In this document: piece after piece, positions 44,979 through 52,815 of the stretch
How positions within the stretch are numbered: the stretch's first letter is position 1
How the letters are laid out: each line of letters begins with the position of its first letter
Source: Rhizobium jaguaris
GTDB lineage: Bacteria; Pseudomonadota; Alphaproteobacteria; Rhizobiales; Rhizobiaceae
Assembly (NCBI RefSeq): GCF_003627755.1
Contig: NZ_CP032695.1
Span: 2,520,927-2,584,926 of the forward strand
DNA: 64,000 bases
Reading direction: 5' to 3'
Made by a program: the position numbers and the translations under genes
The notes under the pieces: generated by a model
What the model was told of the DNA's origin: nothing
What the model saw: the letters and a program-made list of their open reading frames with translations, nothing else
Databases searched by the model: none

Positions 44979-45809
44979 TCACGCCTCGCGGCGGTCGATC
45001 GTTGCAGCAAGCATCAGGGCGACGATCTCAACGGTCGCATCCGGATTGGCCGGACGACGCTCTGGATCGAATGCAACGCCAATGACAATTGTCCGGTCGG
45101 ATGTCGTTCGAGCTGGCCAGAAATCGAATCGAGATTTGTCAAAGGGATAAACGCCGCCGGCTACGACCGCATTCGACGCTGATGCCGTTTTTGCCGCATC
45201 GATTTCCGCTTGAGCTAACCTTGTTCCGCTGTCGACCTCGAGGTCGTCGTTCCGGGCAAAAATGACGGCGACCGGCGCCTGAAAGATAGACGCCAGGACG
45301 GAACGAGTAAGGCTTGTTGCTTCCTCTGCCGAGGTCGCGGCAATCATCTGTCGCGCGTAAGTCTGCAGTTTGTCCTGGTATAGATGAACGCGATCAAGTT
45401 CCTCCTTGTCGCGCCGTTTCGTCCACACAATGGTGCTGATTATGCAGCCGACGATGAAGAGCAGCGCAATAGCCCAGATGTTCGATGTGTCCGCTACCGC
45501 AAGGGACAAACGGGGCTCGGTGAAGAAGAAGTTGTATGCGAGGGCTCCGAGAAGTGCGGAAAACAATGCCGGGCCGAGGCCGAATGCCACGCTGCTGATG
45601 ACGACTGGCAGGACATAGATGAGTGACAGGTTGGGAATTGTCTCGTAGCGATCAAAGCCGGCGGCAACCGCCGTGACCAGTGCCGCCATGATCAGGGAAG
45701 CAAGATATTGGACGACTGATGGCAAGTTTGACAGACTCAGGTCGCGGCCAACAGTGGGATTTGCCGCGACGCCACCTTTGCGCTGGTCGATATCTCTATC
45801 CAAGGACAT
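44979..45809 (-). CDS. KdpD-like DUF4118/GAF protein without kinase domain
   Basis: 276 residues from ATG 45809 (GGAGG eight bases upstream). Four hydrophobic segments (about 30-115) form the DUF4118 domain found in KdpD sensor kinases: 'IYVLPVVISSVAFGLGPALF' and 'LGALAYNFFFTEPRLSLAV' (the YNFFFTEP motif is diagnostic). A GAF-like domain follows to the end. The histidine kinase and ATPase domains of KdpD are absent and no kdpE is near. It could be a stand-alone sensor or a truncated gene; the intact ribosome site suggests expression. Confidence 0.83.
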   Translation of the reverse strand: MSLDRDIDQRKGGVAANPTVGRDLSLSNLPSVVQYLASLIMAALVTAVAAGFDRYETIPNLSLIYVLPVVISSVAFGLGPALFSALLGALAYNFFFTEPRLSLAVADTSNIWAIALLFIVGCIISTIVWTKRRDKEELDRVHLYQDKLQTYARQMIAATSAEEATSLTRSVLASIFQAPVAVIFARNDDLEVDSGTRLAQAEIDAAKTASASNAVVAGGVYPFDKSRFDFWPARTTSDRTIVIGVAFDPERRPANPDATVEIVALMLAATIDRREA

Positions 45810-46023
45810 GAGCAAATCCTCCTAATAGATGGAAATGGCCCGGCGCGGATTTGAATTCCATAGGGAAACAAGGCGAGATTTATAAACGCCGCATAAATGT
45901 GCGGTGTTCGGAGCCTGCATCACTATGAGATTTTGATTTCTGCGAGCACGCATTCGAATGGAATGCTAATGCGCTTCTGCCCAATTTCGCTTGCACAGCC
46001 AATTTTGCGAATTGGAGCATGCG

Positions 46024-46794
46024 ATGTATTTCGAACTTAAGGACGCCACCGCCGGCATCCTTGCCAGGAGCCGACGCCATGACGATCTCTGCGATCTTCC
46101 CCTGAACCTGATCGGTTCGGAAAGGGAGGCATACGACATCCAGGCGACCGCGCAGGATGTTCTGGGTTTCGAGCGAAAGGGCTTTGCGATCATCGGTACG
46201 AGCGACGCGTCTCGCCGGGCGCTGGGTCTGACGAAACCGGTGTATTCCGAGATACCTCCTCTGTCTCTTCTCTGCGGCGTACAGGAGTTCCGGCTTCCCC
46301 CAGGTACGATGGGCGTCCAGTGCGAGTTCGCGTTCACGATGCTCCGGGCCTATCCCGATGCCGGCGAGCCCATCGATATCGAAACTGCGGACGACGCCAT
46401 CCTGGACTGCCGACCGGCGATCGGAATTATCGGTCGCAGGACCCGCCAGGCTTTCACGGGTAACAATGCTGCGATCGCAGACTTCGGCCTGCATGTTGCC
46501 ACGATCTGCGGCAATCACGTCCCGGGCGTTTCACCTGCCGAGCTCTCGGAGATCGACGTCACGACGTTTTTGTTCAAGCAGACTGTCTTTTCCGGGAAGT
46601 CGGCATCGATCATGGGCAATCCCATGAACGCCGTTGTCTGGCTCGCGAGGCAACTTGCAGCGAACGGCCGTCAGCTTGAACCCAACGACGTCGTCGCGAC
46701 CGGTTCCTGCACGACAATTCATCAGGTCTCGGCAGGTCAGCACCTGGCAGTCGACTTCGGCCAGCTTGGCCAGGTCGAGTGTGTCTTCATCTGA
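46024..46794 (+). CDS. 2-keto-4-pentenoate hydratase family protein
   Basis: 256 residues from ATG 46024, preceded by GGAG. The FAH/hydratase superfamily pattern is seen in 'MGVQCEFAFTMLRAYP' (Glu in a metal-site strand), 'AILDCRPAIGIIGRR', 'MGNPMNAVVWLARQL' and the end 'TGSCTTIHQVSAGQHLAVDF'. Relatives hydrate 2-hydroxypenta-2,4-dienoate in aromatic degradation or act as decarboxylases. No other catechol meta-cleavage genes are here, so the substrate is open. Two small genes follow directly (26 bases, then an overlap). Confidence 0.85.
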   Translation: MYFELKDATAGILARSRRHDDLCDLPLNLIGSEREAYDIQATAQDVLGFERKGFAIIGTSDASRRALGLTKPVYSEIPPLSLLCGVQEFRLPPGTMGVQCEFAFTMLRAYPDAGEPIDIETADDAILDCRPAIGIIGRRTRQAFTGNNAAIADFGLHVATICGNHVPGVSPAELSEIDVTTFLFKQTVFSGKSASIMGNPMNAVVWLARQLAANGRQLEPNDVVATGSCTTIHQVSAGQHLAVDFGQLGQVECVFI

Positions 46795-46819
46795 AATACG
46801 GAATTCGAAAGGATATAAA

Positions 46820-46957
46820 ATGCAGCCGCAACGGAAGCCATTCGTGGTCGAGATCAAGAAGAAAAGGCCACTGCGACCGAAGCGTTCAGCCGCAAAGGTG
46901 GAAACCGAGACAAAAGGGCCTGCAAATCTGGTCGTCCACCGCGAGGTTCGCGCATAA
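46820..46957 (+). CDS. 45-aa basic protein
   Basis: Small gene too short for most gene calls. AAAGGA is seven bases before the ATG, and its TAA overlaps the ATG of the next gene (TAATG at 46955-46959), a strong hint of translational coupling. The product is very basic (IKKKRPLRPKRS) with a C-terminal 'LVVHREVRA'. No family recognised. Confidence 0.6.
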   Translation: MQPQRKPFVVEIKKKRPLRPKRSAAKVETETKGPANLVVHREVRA

Positions 46958-47193
46958 TGGTCAGCCGCAGCATTCCGCATGAATACTTCGTCCTCAACGG
47001 CACCAGGGGCGTCGGGCCGGTCGTGGGTCACGTTCGCGGCAACCCGATACGCGGTTCAGTAATCGACAGGAACGGCAGCCGCTACCATTTCGTCGGAATG
47101 GCCGTGCGGGATCGTCGGGGGCGGCTCGACGTGATATCGTTGCGTCGTGGCGAGTGGATTGTCGCACCGGACCTGATCTACGAAGAGGCCTAG
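46957..47193 (+). CDS. 78-aa conserved-looking protein of unknown function
   Basis: Soluble, beta-rich small protein with 'YFVLNGTRGVGPVVGHVRGN', 'RYHFVGMAVRDRRGRLD' and 'RRGEWIVAPDLIYEEA'. Start overlaps the stop of the 45-aa gene. Composition is coding-like and it sits tightly with the hydratase gene, so the three are probably one operon. Function unknown. Confidence 0.7.
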   Translation: MVSRSIPHEYFVLNGTRGVGPVVGHVRGNPIRGSVIDRNGSRYHFVGMAVRDRRGRLDVISLRRGEWIVAPDLIYEEA

Positions 47194-47212
47194 CTGTTAG
47201 ATCCCAAGCTTT

Positions 47213-47527
47213 GAGGGAGCGGGGCCTATCCAGTCCGACTGGGTGGACGCCGAGCCGTTGACATCGTGGATCAAGCCGAAGTCGGGAACGACGGCGCTTC
47301 TGAAGTACGACTTGCCGATCTCGTCTGAAGAATTCTGTATCCGCCTCCTTGAGCGCACGGGCGTCATGGACATGGAAGGATATCTGCGCATCGGCTACGC
47401 AAGCGGCGAAGAAATCCTTCGCGAGGGACTGAAGCGCCTCTCGCGGTTCCTGAAGGAAAGCGCCGGCTCGGCCGCCCGACTTCTCCATATCAAAAAATCT
47501 TGCCGCCCGGCCCCGCAGATCGCCTAG
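47213..47527 (+). pseudogene. Remnant of a PLP-dependent aminotransferase
   Basis: About 105 codons resemble the C-terminal end of a class I/II aminotransferase: 'WIKPKSGTTALLKYDLPISS', 'EEFCIRLLERTGVMDMEGYL', 'RIGYASGEEILREGLKRLSR'. The PLP lysine region (two thirds of the protein) is missing. In addition, the usual segment between GV-M and the -MDMEGY strand (typically LTPGSA) seems deleted, leaving VMDMEGY. There is no start with a ribosome site. Probably a relic. Confidence 0.65.
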
Positions 47528-47669
47528 AAAGCCGGATGCCATATATGCCGGCGCGCACGATACGGCTGTGAATTTCCGATGAACACCGCCTTCAGCATCC
47601 GTTCTGGATGGCTAGCCTACAAAGGAGCCGTTCAACCGCGGTCACATCCGCACTGAAGGAGAGGTCGAA

Positions 47670-48107
47670 ATGATCCGCAAGTCCATTATCAGCGCCCTTT
47701 TCGCCGCTGCCGTCGGCGCCATTGTCATCACCCCCGCAATGGCAAACGACGTGCGCATCGAACAATACGGCTGGCAGAACTCTGCCGGTGGCGCGCAGAA
47801 CGGCTACAGGAACCGTGTTCACTTTTACCAGGACGGCCGCTACAACACCGCCATCGGACAACAATACGGCCACCGCAACCTGTCGGCCGTTGGCCAGGAA
47901 GGCACCAACAACTACGGCGCCACATATCAGTACGGTAGCCGCAACGTGGCTGGTATCGGACAATTCGGCTCGAACCACACCGCTATTCTGACGCAGGACG
48001 GCAATGGCAACATCGCGGCCGGTGTCCAGGTCGGACACGGTTGCACTGCCGATGTCAATCAAGGCGGTAGCGGCAATGTCGCCGCTTTCGTCCAGACATG
48101 CCCCTAA
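47670..48107 (+). CDS. Curlin-repeat protein (major/minor curli subunit-like), copy 1
   Basis: 145 residues, GGAGAGG before ATG. A Sec signal peptide (cleaved after TPAMA) is followed by about five imperfect repeats of the curlin type, N-x-A-x-I-x-Q-x-G-x-x-N, for instance 'NTAIGQQYGHRN', 'NVAGIGQFGSN', and 'NIAAGVQVGHG'. These Asn/Gln/Gly repeats form cross-beta amyloid. The last repeat contains two cysteines (C132 and C144), unusual for curlins. It is the first gene of a trio with csgH and a second curlin; export genes csgG/E/F are not in the window. Confidence 0.87.
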   Translation: MIRKSIISALFAAAVGAIVITPAMANDVRIEQYGWQNSAGGAQNGYRNRVHFYQDGRYNTAIGQQYGHRNLSAVGQEGTNNYGATYQYGSRNVAGIGQFGSNHTAILTQDGNGNIAAGVQVGHGCTADVNQGGSGNVAAFVQTCP

Positions 48108-48175
48108 CCTTTGCGTGACTGGGCCGGGACTCGTGGCTCCCGGCCTCGTCCCTCGCTATGACAAGGAGACGATCC

Positions 48176-48580
48176 ATGGTTAGCTCGCATAGAGGTATTC
48201 CCCTCGCAGCAGCGATCACGCTCGCCGGATTGGTCGCCGCCGGCGCAAGTAACACCGTTTTCAATATGGACAGCCCGGACGCTGGGCCAGTTCGTTGCGA
48301 AATTCAGGATAAAATTCAAGGCGATACCGTGTTCCTGGAACCCGTCGTGTATTCCGACAAGGGTGTGAGTGGCACCTATAGTGTCACCGTGTCCGGCGGA
48401 GGTGACGGAGGCGCCTCCAACATCCGGCAGGGTGGCGAATTTTCAGCGACGGCCGGTCGCTCGACTTCGCTTGGCCGGATGAGCGTCGGCGCCAGCGGTG
48501 CTTCCTACAATGTGAAGCTCAAGGTAACGGTGGCCGGAACCAGCGTCAGCTGCACCAAGCAGGTGTCAGGCACGTTCTAG
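48176..48580 (+). CDS. csgH: Curli chaperone CsgH
   Basis: 134 residues from ATG 48176, which has AAGGAG seven bases upstream (the ATG at 48158 has none). After a hydrophobic signal segment comes an Ig-like beta domain with 'VRCEIQDKIQGDTVFLEPVV', 'GTYSVTVSGGGDGGASNIRQ' and 'YNVKLKVTVAGTSVSCTKQV', matching the alphaproteobacterial CsgH that keeps curlin from aggregating in the periplasm (a CsgC counterpart). Two cysteines may form a disulfide. Between two curlin genes, as expected. Confidence 0.86.
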   Translation: MVSSHRGIPLAAAITLAGLVAAGASNTVFNMDSPDAGPVRCEIQDKIQGDTVFLEPVVYSDKGVSGTYSVTVSGGGDGGASNIRQGGEFSATAGRSTSLGRMSVGASGASYNVKLKVTVAGTSVSCTKQVSGTF

Positions 48581-48841
48581 GAGCAATCCCAGGGAAGTGC
48601 TGAGCGGCTCTCCGTTCGAAATCGCGCCAAAACAGCAAAATGGAAGCGTCCAGCGATTCCGTGAAACGCTGGACGGATCGAGGCTGCGTGCTCGCGACAA
48701 TCGAGCACAAGGCCACCCAAGCGGCCCGAGCCCTTCTCCGGACAGTTGAATGGCGGCTGAACGGCATCTTCCGATCGGGTTCAGCTTGGTTGTGTCAAGG
48801 TCGGGCATCGGCTGGTGAAGGCCGGACAAGGAGAGGCAACC
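48581..48841. other. Gap between csgH and second curlin gene, with hairpin
   Basis: 261 bases without a gene. CGTCCAGCG at 48647-48655 pairs exactly with CGCTGGACG at 48667-48675, which may end the csgH transcript or regulate read-through into the second curlin gene, whose AAGGAGAGG site lies at 48831-48839. Confidence 0.5.
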
Positions 48842-49258
48842 ATGACCCGCAAGTTCGTCAACGCTCTAGGAATTGCCACCATTGCTGCATCGCTTGGCGT
48901 TTCGACGCTCGCAAGCCCTGCCATGGCTGGCGGCTCGATCAGATTTTACCTTTCGCCGCAGACCGCACAAGATGCCGAAGCAATGGACTTCGGTTTGCGG
49001 GCCTATTCGTTGTACAACGGATGGCGCAATGGGGCCCACATTCGCCAACTCGGGCGAAACAATCTTGCCGGCATCGGACAGAATGGCCGGGACAATCTCG
49101 GTATCGTTCGCCAGGAGGGTGTCGGTCATTCCGCTACCTTGCAGCAGAGCGGCAACGACAACTCCTATGGCATCTTCCAATTCGGAAGGAACACTGACAC
49201 GCAGGTCGTGCAGCGCGGCGATGGGCAAAGCGGTGCGGCACTGCTGTTTGGCTGGTAA
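48842..49258 (+). CDS. Curlin-repeat protein, copy 2
   Basis: 138 residues from ATG 48842 (AAGGAG upstream). Signal peptide ends near ASPAMAG. The N-terminal part of the mature protein (about 30-55) is not repetitive; then come four curlin repeats such as 'NLAGIGQNGRDN', 'NLGIVRQEGVG', 'SATLQQSGNDN' and 'NTDTQVVQRGDG'. It differs enough from copy 1 to suggest a division into major subunit and nucleator, but which is which cannot be told from sequence. Confidence 0.87.
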   Translation: MTRKFVNALGIATIAASLGVSTLASPAMAGGSIRFYLSPQTAQDAEAMDFGLRAYSLYNGWRNGAHIRQLGRNNLAGIGQNGRDNLGIVRQEGVGHSATLQQSGNDNSYGIFQFGRNTDTQVVQRGDGQSGAALLFGW

Positions 49259-49311
49259 ATGTCAACTATCGCTTCCAATCCGATCCGCCTCCGATCGTCA
49301 GGCGCTGAGAG

Positions 49312-49335
49312 TGGGCGACCGCAAACGGTCACCCA
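49312..49335 (+). terminator. Possible terminator hairpin after the curli genes
   Basis: TGGGCGACCG at 49312-49321 pairs with CGGTCACCCA at 49326-49335 (9 of 10 bp, loop CAAA) 53 bases after the curlin stop. No clear T-run follows, so this is tentative. Confidence 0.4.
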
Positions 49336-49339
49336 GATC

Positions 49340-49534
49340 CTAAGCATGTGCGGGAGCGTGGGCGAGTTGCCATTTCTCCGATTCGGCATCGATCGGGATG
49401 AGTGCTAGTGTTGCCGCAGCCGCCGTCAGTACGATTGGACGCATTCGATGCTCGGTTGCGTCGATAACAGTCTGCCATGGCGGCACGCCCTCGCTTCGAA
49501 GGTGTTCTATCTGGACCACGAGGATGACCGAGTT
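49340..49534 (-). pseudogene. Fragment of an RND efflux pump gene
   Basis: About 64 codons reading 'NSVILVVQIEHLRSEGVPPW' and 'RMRPIVLTAAAATLALIPI', a well-known transmembrane region near the C-terminus of AcrB/MexB/CzcA-type pumps (over 1000 residues). Upstream the frame becomes unrelated and then meets the insertion element. Downstream it runs out into unrelated residues. Clearly a remnant. Confidence 0.7.
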
Positions 49535-49693
49535 GCGGTCGTGGCTTCTGCGATCGCCTTTCTGGTCTTCAAGCTTATCTTTGATGATCGAAGAATTCTG
49601 GAGAAGACCACTTATCTGAAAGCGCATATCGATCCGGTTTTCAACGGCCTGATAGCCTGACGACCTCATTGAGGCGCGACCTCGATGTGAGGT

Positions 49694-51144
49694 CCCTCCC
49701 CCATCAAGGCTATTAGATTCACACATAGTCGCAAGCGGAGAGGAGAAGGGATACGCCGCGCTTGGCTGCTTGGAACTGTTGCCAGCCGTCGAGCATGACG
49801 ATTGGGCCCGGCTTGCCGTAGTAGCCGGTCCAACCGCCGAGGCGGGCGCAGACCCAGGCGGCATAGGCCAGCGAGCCTTTGGGATGAGGGTTCTTCTGTC
49901 TGGCGGTCGTGCCCTCCAGCTTGGCGCTGAAGGCTTCCAGAAGCGGCCGGTCGCTCGGCTCGAAGGCGTCTTCGATGGGGCGCAAGGCGCCGCCCGGAGG
50001 AGCGCCGTCGCGCGAATGCACCAGTTGCTGCACAATCACGGCCGCGACGAAGGCGGCCATCACTAGATTGCTCAGCGGCACCTCGTCCTCGATGCGCAGG
50101 GCTTCGATATCAAAGCCCTGCGTCTTCAGGGTGCGGAACAATTGCTCGATTGCCCAGCGGCGGCGATAAAGGGCGATGACCGCCGCCGCCTGGCCTGCAT
50201 CCGACACCTCGTAGGTTGTCAGCAGCCGCCAATGGATCGGCGTCTCGCCCGGCGGCGGTGCGCCCTCGCGCACATCCACCAGAAAGAGGCGCACACCATC
50301 CGGGACGTTGTTGTAGATGCCATTCTTCGGGCGCGGCAATGTCACCGCACTGAAGCGGATCGCCAACTGCGCGTCGCGCTCTTTGCGGCCCGGCTTGGCC
50401 GGCAGCGTGAAGGCCAGGCTTGCCGCAACCGGCAAGGCGTCCGCCATGGCCAACAGCGACGGCTGGTCCTTACCGAAGCTGCGATCCCAAGCCATCCGGA
50501 TGACGAGATCGACATTGGCGGGCCGTCGGGTGAAGGCCTCGTAGATATCGCTTTCGCGGTCGGCGATGACGGTGATGTGGCGCGCGGCCGCGCAAACCTG
50601 CGCGGCGCGGTCGGCGCCCTCCAGCCAGCGATAGCTTTCCTTCTCCTCGATCGGACGCGCGCGCTGCGTGCCGCGCTTGCCTTTGTCGCGGCTTAAAAAC
50701 TGCCCATGGATCGCGCCGATGATCGCGCCATCATCCGCATCGACCCCGATCATCGCATGCAGGTAAAGACCGCCACCGCCGCCGGAGCGCACCACCGTCG
50801 TATCCTGAATGGCCAAGATATGCCGATCCGCGCAACGGCTGGCCGTGCGCAACGCCGCCGCATCGATCATCGCCTGCGGATCAACCGCATCATTGCGCAA
50901 AAACCGGCTCAAGCGGATCTCTCCAGCCCGATTGCCGCCGAGCTTGCGCACCCGCATCCCCTGGCCAGCCGTCTCAACAAGGCGCTCCAGCAAGAACACC
51001 CCCCTTTTTCCAAGCGACGGTCGCCAAACCGTCCCAGGCTCAAATCACCCATCGCTTAATTCTCCTGCTTTTTGCAGAAGAATCAGAACTCCACTCCATA
51101 GGCAATTCTAAATGTGTGAATGCCATAGCCCATCAAGGGGAGGG
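49694..51144 (-). mobile_element. IS4-type insertion sequence with imperfect terminal repeats
   Basis: The ends form inverted repeats: left 49694-49726 begins CCCTCCCCC and ends ATTCACACAT; right, read from 51144 inward to 51112, begins CCCTCCCCT and ends ATTCACACAT (24 of 33 identical). One transposase gene fills the element. No matching direct repeat is seen in the flanks (ATGTGAGGT on the left, GTGCTTGTC on the right), so target duplication has been lost or the element arrived by recombination. Confidence 0.8.
49719..50999 (-). CDS. IS4 family transposase
   Basis: 426 residues. DDE features of the IS4/Tn5-like group: first Asp in 'LAIQDTTVVRS', second in 'ITVIADRESDIYEAF', and the Glu in the Y-(2)-R-(3)-E-(6)-K type 'YRRRWAIEQLFRTLKTQGFD' (diagnostic). 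The C-terminal 'GPIVMLDGWQQFQAAKRG' is also typical of this subgroup. The reading frame is intact, so transposition competence is possible. Confidence 0.93.
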   Translation of the reverse strand: MFLLERLVETAGQGMRVRKLGGNRAGEIRLSRFLRNDAVDPQAMIDAAALRTASRCADRHILAIQDTTVVRSGGGGGLYLHAMIGVDADDGAIIGAIHGQFLSRDKGKRGTQRARPIEEKESYRWLEGADRAAQVCAAARHITVIADRESDIYEAFTRRPANVDLVIRMAWDRSFGKDQPSLLAMADALPVAASLAFTLPAKPGRKERDAQLAIRFSAVTLPRPKNGIYNNVPDGVRLFLVDVREGAPPPGETPIHWRLLTTYEVSDAGQAAAVIALYRRRWAIEQLFRTLKTQGFDIEALRIEDEVPLSNLVMAAFVAAVIVQQLVHSRDGAPPGGALRPIEDAFEPSDRPLLEAFSAKLEGTTARQKNPHPKGSLAYAAWVCARLGGWTGYYGKPGPIVMLDGWQQFQAAKRGVSLLLSACDYV

Positions 51145-51176
51145 GTGCTTGTCTTGCTTTGCCAATGACGTTTCGG

Positions 51177-52502
51177 TCAGCGCAGCGGCCTGAAGGCTTG
51201 ACGAAGATCGTTTGTCAGCGTTTCAGGCTGTTCCCAGGCGGCGAAGTGCCCGCCTTTTTCCGGCCTGCTATAGTAAAGCAGATTTGGAAATGCTTTCTCG
51301 ACCCAGCTCTTCGGAGCCTGATAAAGCTCATCGGGAAACGCGCTGACGGCGACCGGGATCTTAATTCCCTTCGGAGCGAAAAAGGCGAATTTGTTCTCCC
51401 AGTAGAGGCGCGCGGAAGATACCGCAGTGTTCGTGAGCCAGTACAACGTGATGTTGTCGAGAACATCATCCTTGGTCAGGCCTTCACTCTTATCGTCGAA
51501 AACACGCGCGATCAGTTCATAGCTGCGTGCGTCGTGATCGAGCATCCAGGATGCAAGGCCAATCGGCGAGTCCTCGATGCCATATAAAGTCTGCGGCCGG
51601 GCCTGCATCTCCTGAGCATAGGCAAGCCCATGGCTGTAGAAGAAATCGAGCTGGTCGTAGGCGCGTTTCTCGTCAGCCGAAAGTCCGGCGGGCACCGCCT
51701 CATGGGCATCCAGGGCCTTTTGAATGTCGTCGGGAACGGCGCCGGGCATGTTTGTATGAATCCCGAGGAGTTCCGGCGGAGCCTGCACCGCCATCTGCTC
51801 GGTGACTGCGTCGCCCCAATCGCCTCCTTGGGCGACAAACCGCGTATAGCCAAGCCGCTTCATAAGAATGGTCCAGGCCCGAGCGATACGGGCAGGATCC
51901 CAGCCGAGCTCGGTGGGCTTTCCGGAAAAACCGTATCCCGGCAATGAGGGGATCACGACATCAAAGGCATCCGCCGCGGCACCGCCATGGGCAGTCGGAT
52001 TGGTCAGCGGATCGATGACCTTCATCTGCTCGATGATGGAACCGGGCCAGCCGTGGGTGATGATGATCGGCAAGGCATTCTTGTTCTTGGAACGGACATG
52101 TATGAAATGGATGTCGACCCCGTCAATATTCGTCACAAACTGCGGCAACGCATTCAGCTTCGTTTCCACTCGGCGCCAGTCATAGTCGTTCGCCCAATAG
52201 TCAGCGAGCTTCTTCATGGTTTCCAATTGGACGCCCTGGGTCGCATCCTTCACCAGTTCCCGGCTTGGCCATTTCGTCGCAGCGATCCGGCGGCGGAGGT
52301 CCGCAAGCGCCTCGTCAGAGGCATGGAATTGAAACGGGCGTATCGACGTATCAACGGCTTGCCCAGGCGCGTCCTGCGACTGCGTCGTAGCGGCGGCGGG
52401 CTGGACGGTTTCGGCCCGCGCAGCAATGGGCAAGCCCATGCTCACAAGCACCGCGGAGGTGGCAAGCAGGCGGACATAGAGGGAGGATCTTGCTACTGGC
52501 AT
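51177..52502 (-). CDS. Exported epoxide hydrolase-like alpha/beta hydrolase
   Basis: 441 residues from ATG 52502 with CAGGAG upstream; the frame runs on to 52658 without homology. A signal peptide (ends about AARAE) is followed by the epoxide hydrolase N-terminal domain (from 'IRPFQFHASDEALADLRRRI') and the alpha/beta core: 'ITHGWPGSIIEQ' (HGWPGS oxyanion motif), nucleophile region 'QGGDWGDAV' with Asp, and the final His in 'GGHFAAWEQPE'. It resembles microsomal/juvenile-hormone type epoxide hydrolases acting in the periplasm. Substrate unknown. Confidence 0.88.
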   Translation of the reverse strand: MPVARSSLYVRLLATSAVLVSMGLPIAARAETVQPAAATTQSQDAPGQAVDTSIRPFQFHASDEALADLRRRIAATKWPSRELVKDATQGVQLETMKKLADYWANDYDWRRVETKLNALPQFVTNIDGVDIHFIHVRSKNKNALPIIITHGWPGSIIEQMKVIDPLTNPTAHGGAAADAFDVVIPSLPGYGFSGKPTELGWDPARIARAWTILMKRLGYTRFVAQGGDWGDAVTEQMAVQAPPELLGIHTNMPGAVPDDIQKALDAHEAVPAGLSADEKRAYDQLDFFYSHGLAYAQEMQARPQTLYGIEDSPIGLASWMLDHDARSYELIARVFDDKSEGLTKDDVLDNITLYWLTNTAVSSARLYWENKFAFFAPKGIKIPVAVSAFPDELYQAPKSWVEKAFPNLLYYSRPEKGGHFAAWEQPETLTNDLRQAFRPLR

Positions 52503-52815
52503 ATCGATATTCTCCTGATGGACGAGGAAGGTTGGCACGACCAAACAGGTAGGAATCGGAAGTATCGGGGATGTGTCCGGAAACGGTCCTCTTGTAATGA
52601 AATGTATCCGACCGGAGGCACTCCCACCATGAGGCGAATTCAATTCCCCTGCGATCACTATCCAATGACTGGACGAGGAGCCGAAACCTGATCCGGAACG
52701 GGAAAGCCGGTGTCGGCGATCTCACCATCGACAATAGCGGGCGTCGAACCTGTCGATGATCACAGAACCTTAAGCGTGTCTCGGTATGATACATACGAAG
52801 CGTTTTGAGGATATC
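52503..52815. other. Intergenic region, no gene recognised
   Basis: About 310 bases between divergent epoxide hydrolase and diguanylate cyclase genes. No recognisable coding sequence or repeat. The promoters for both genes are expected here but were not located. Confidence 0.5.
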
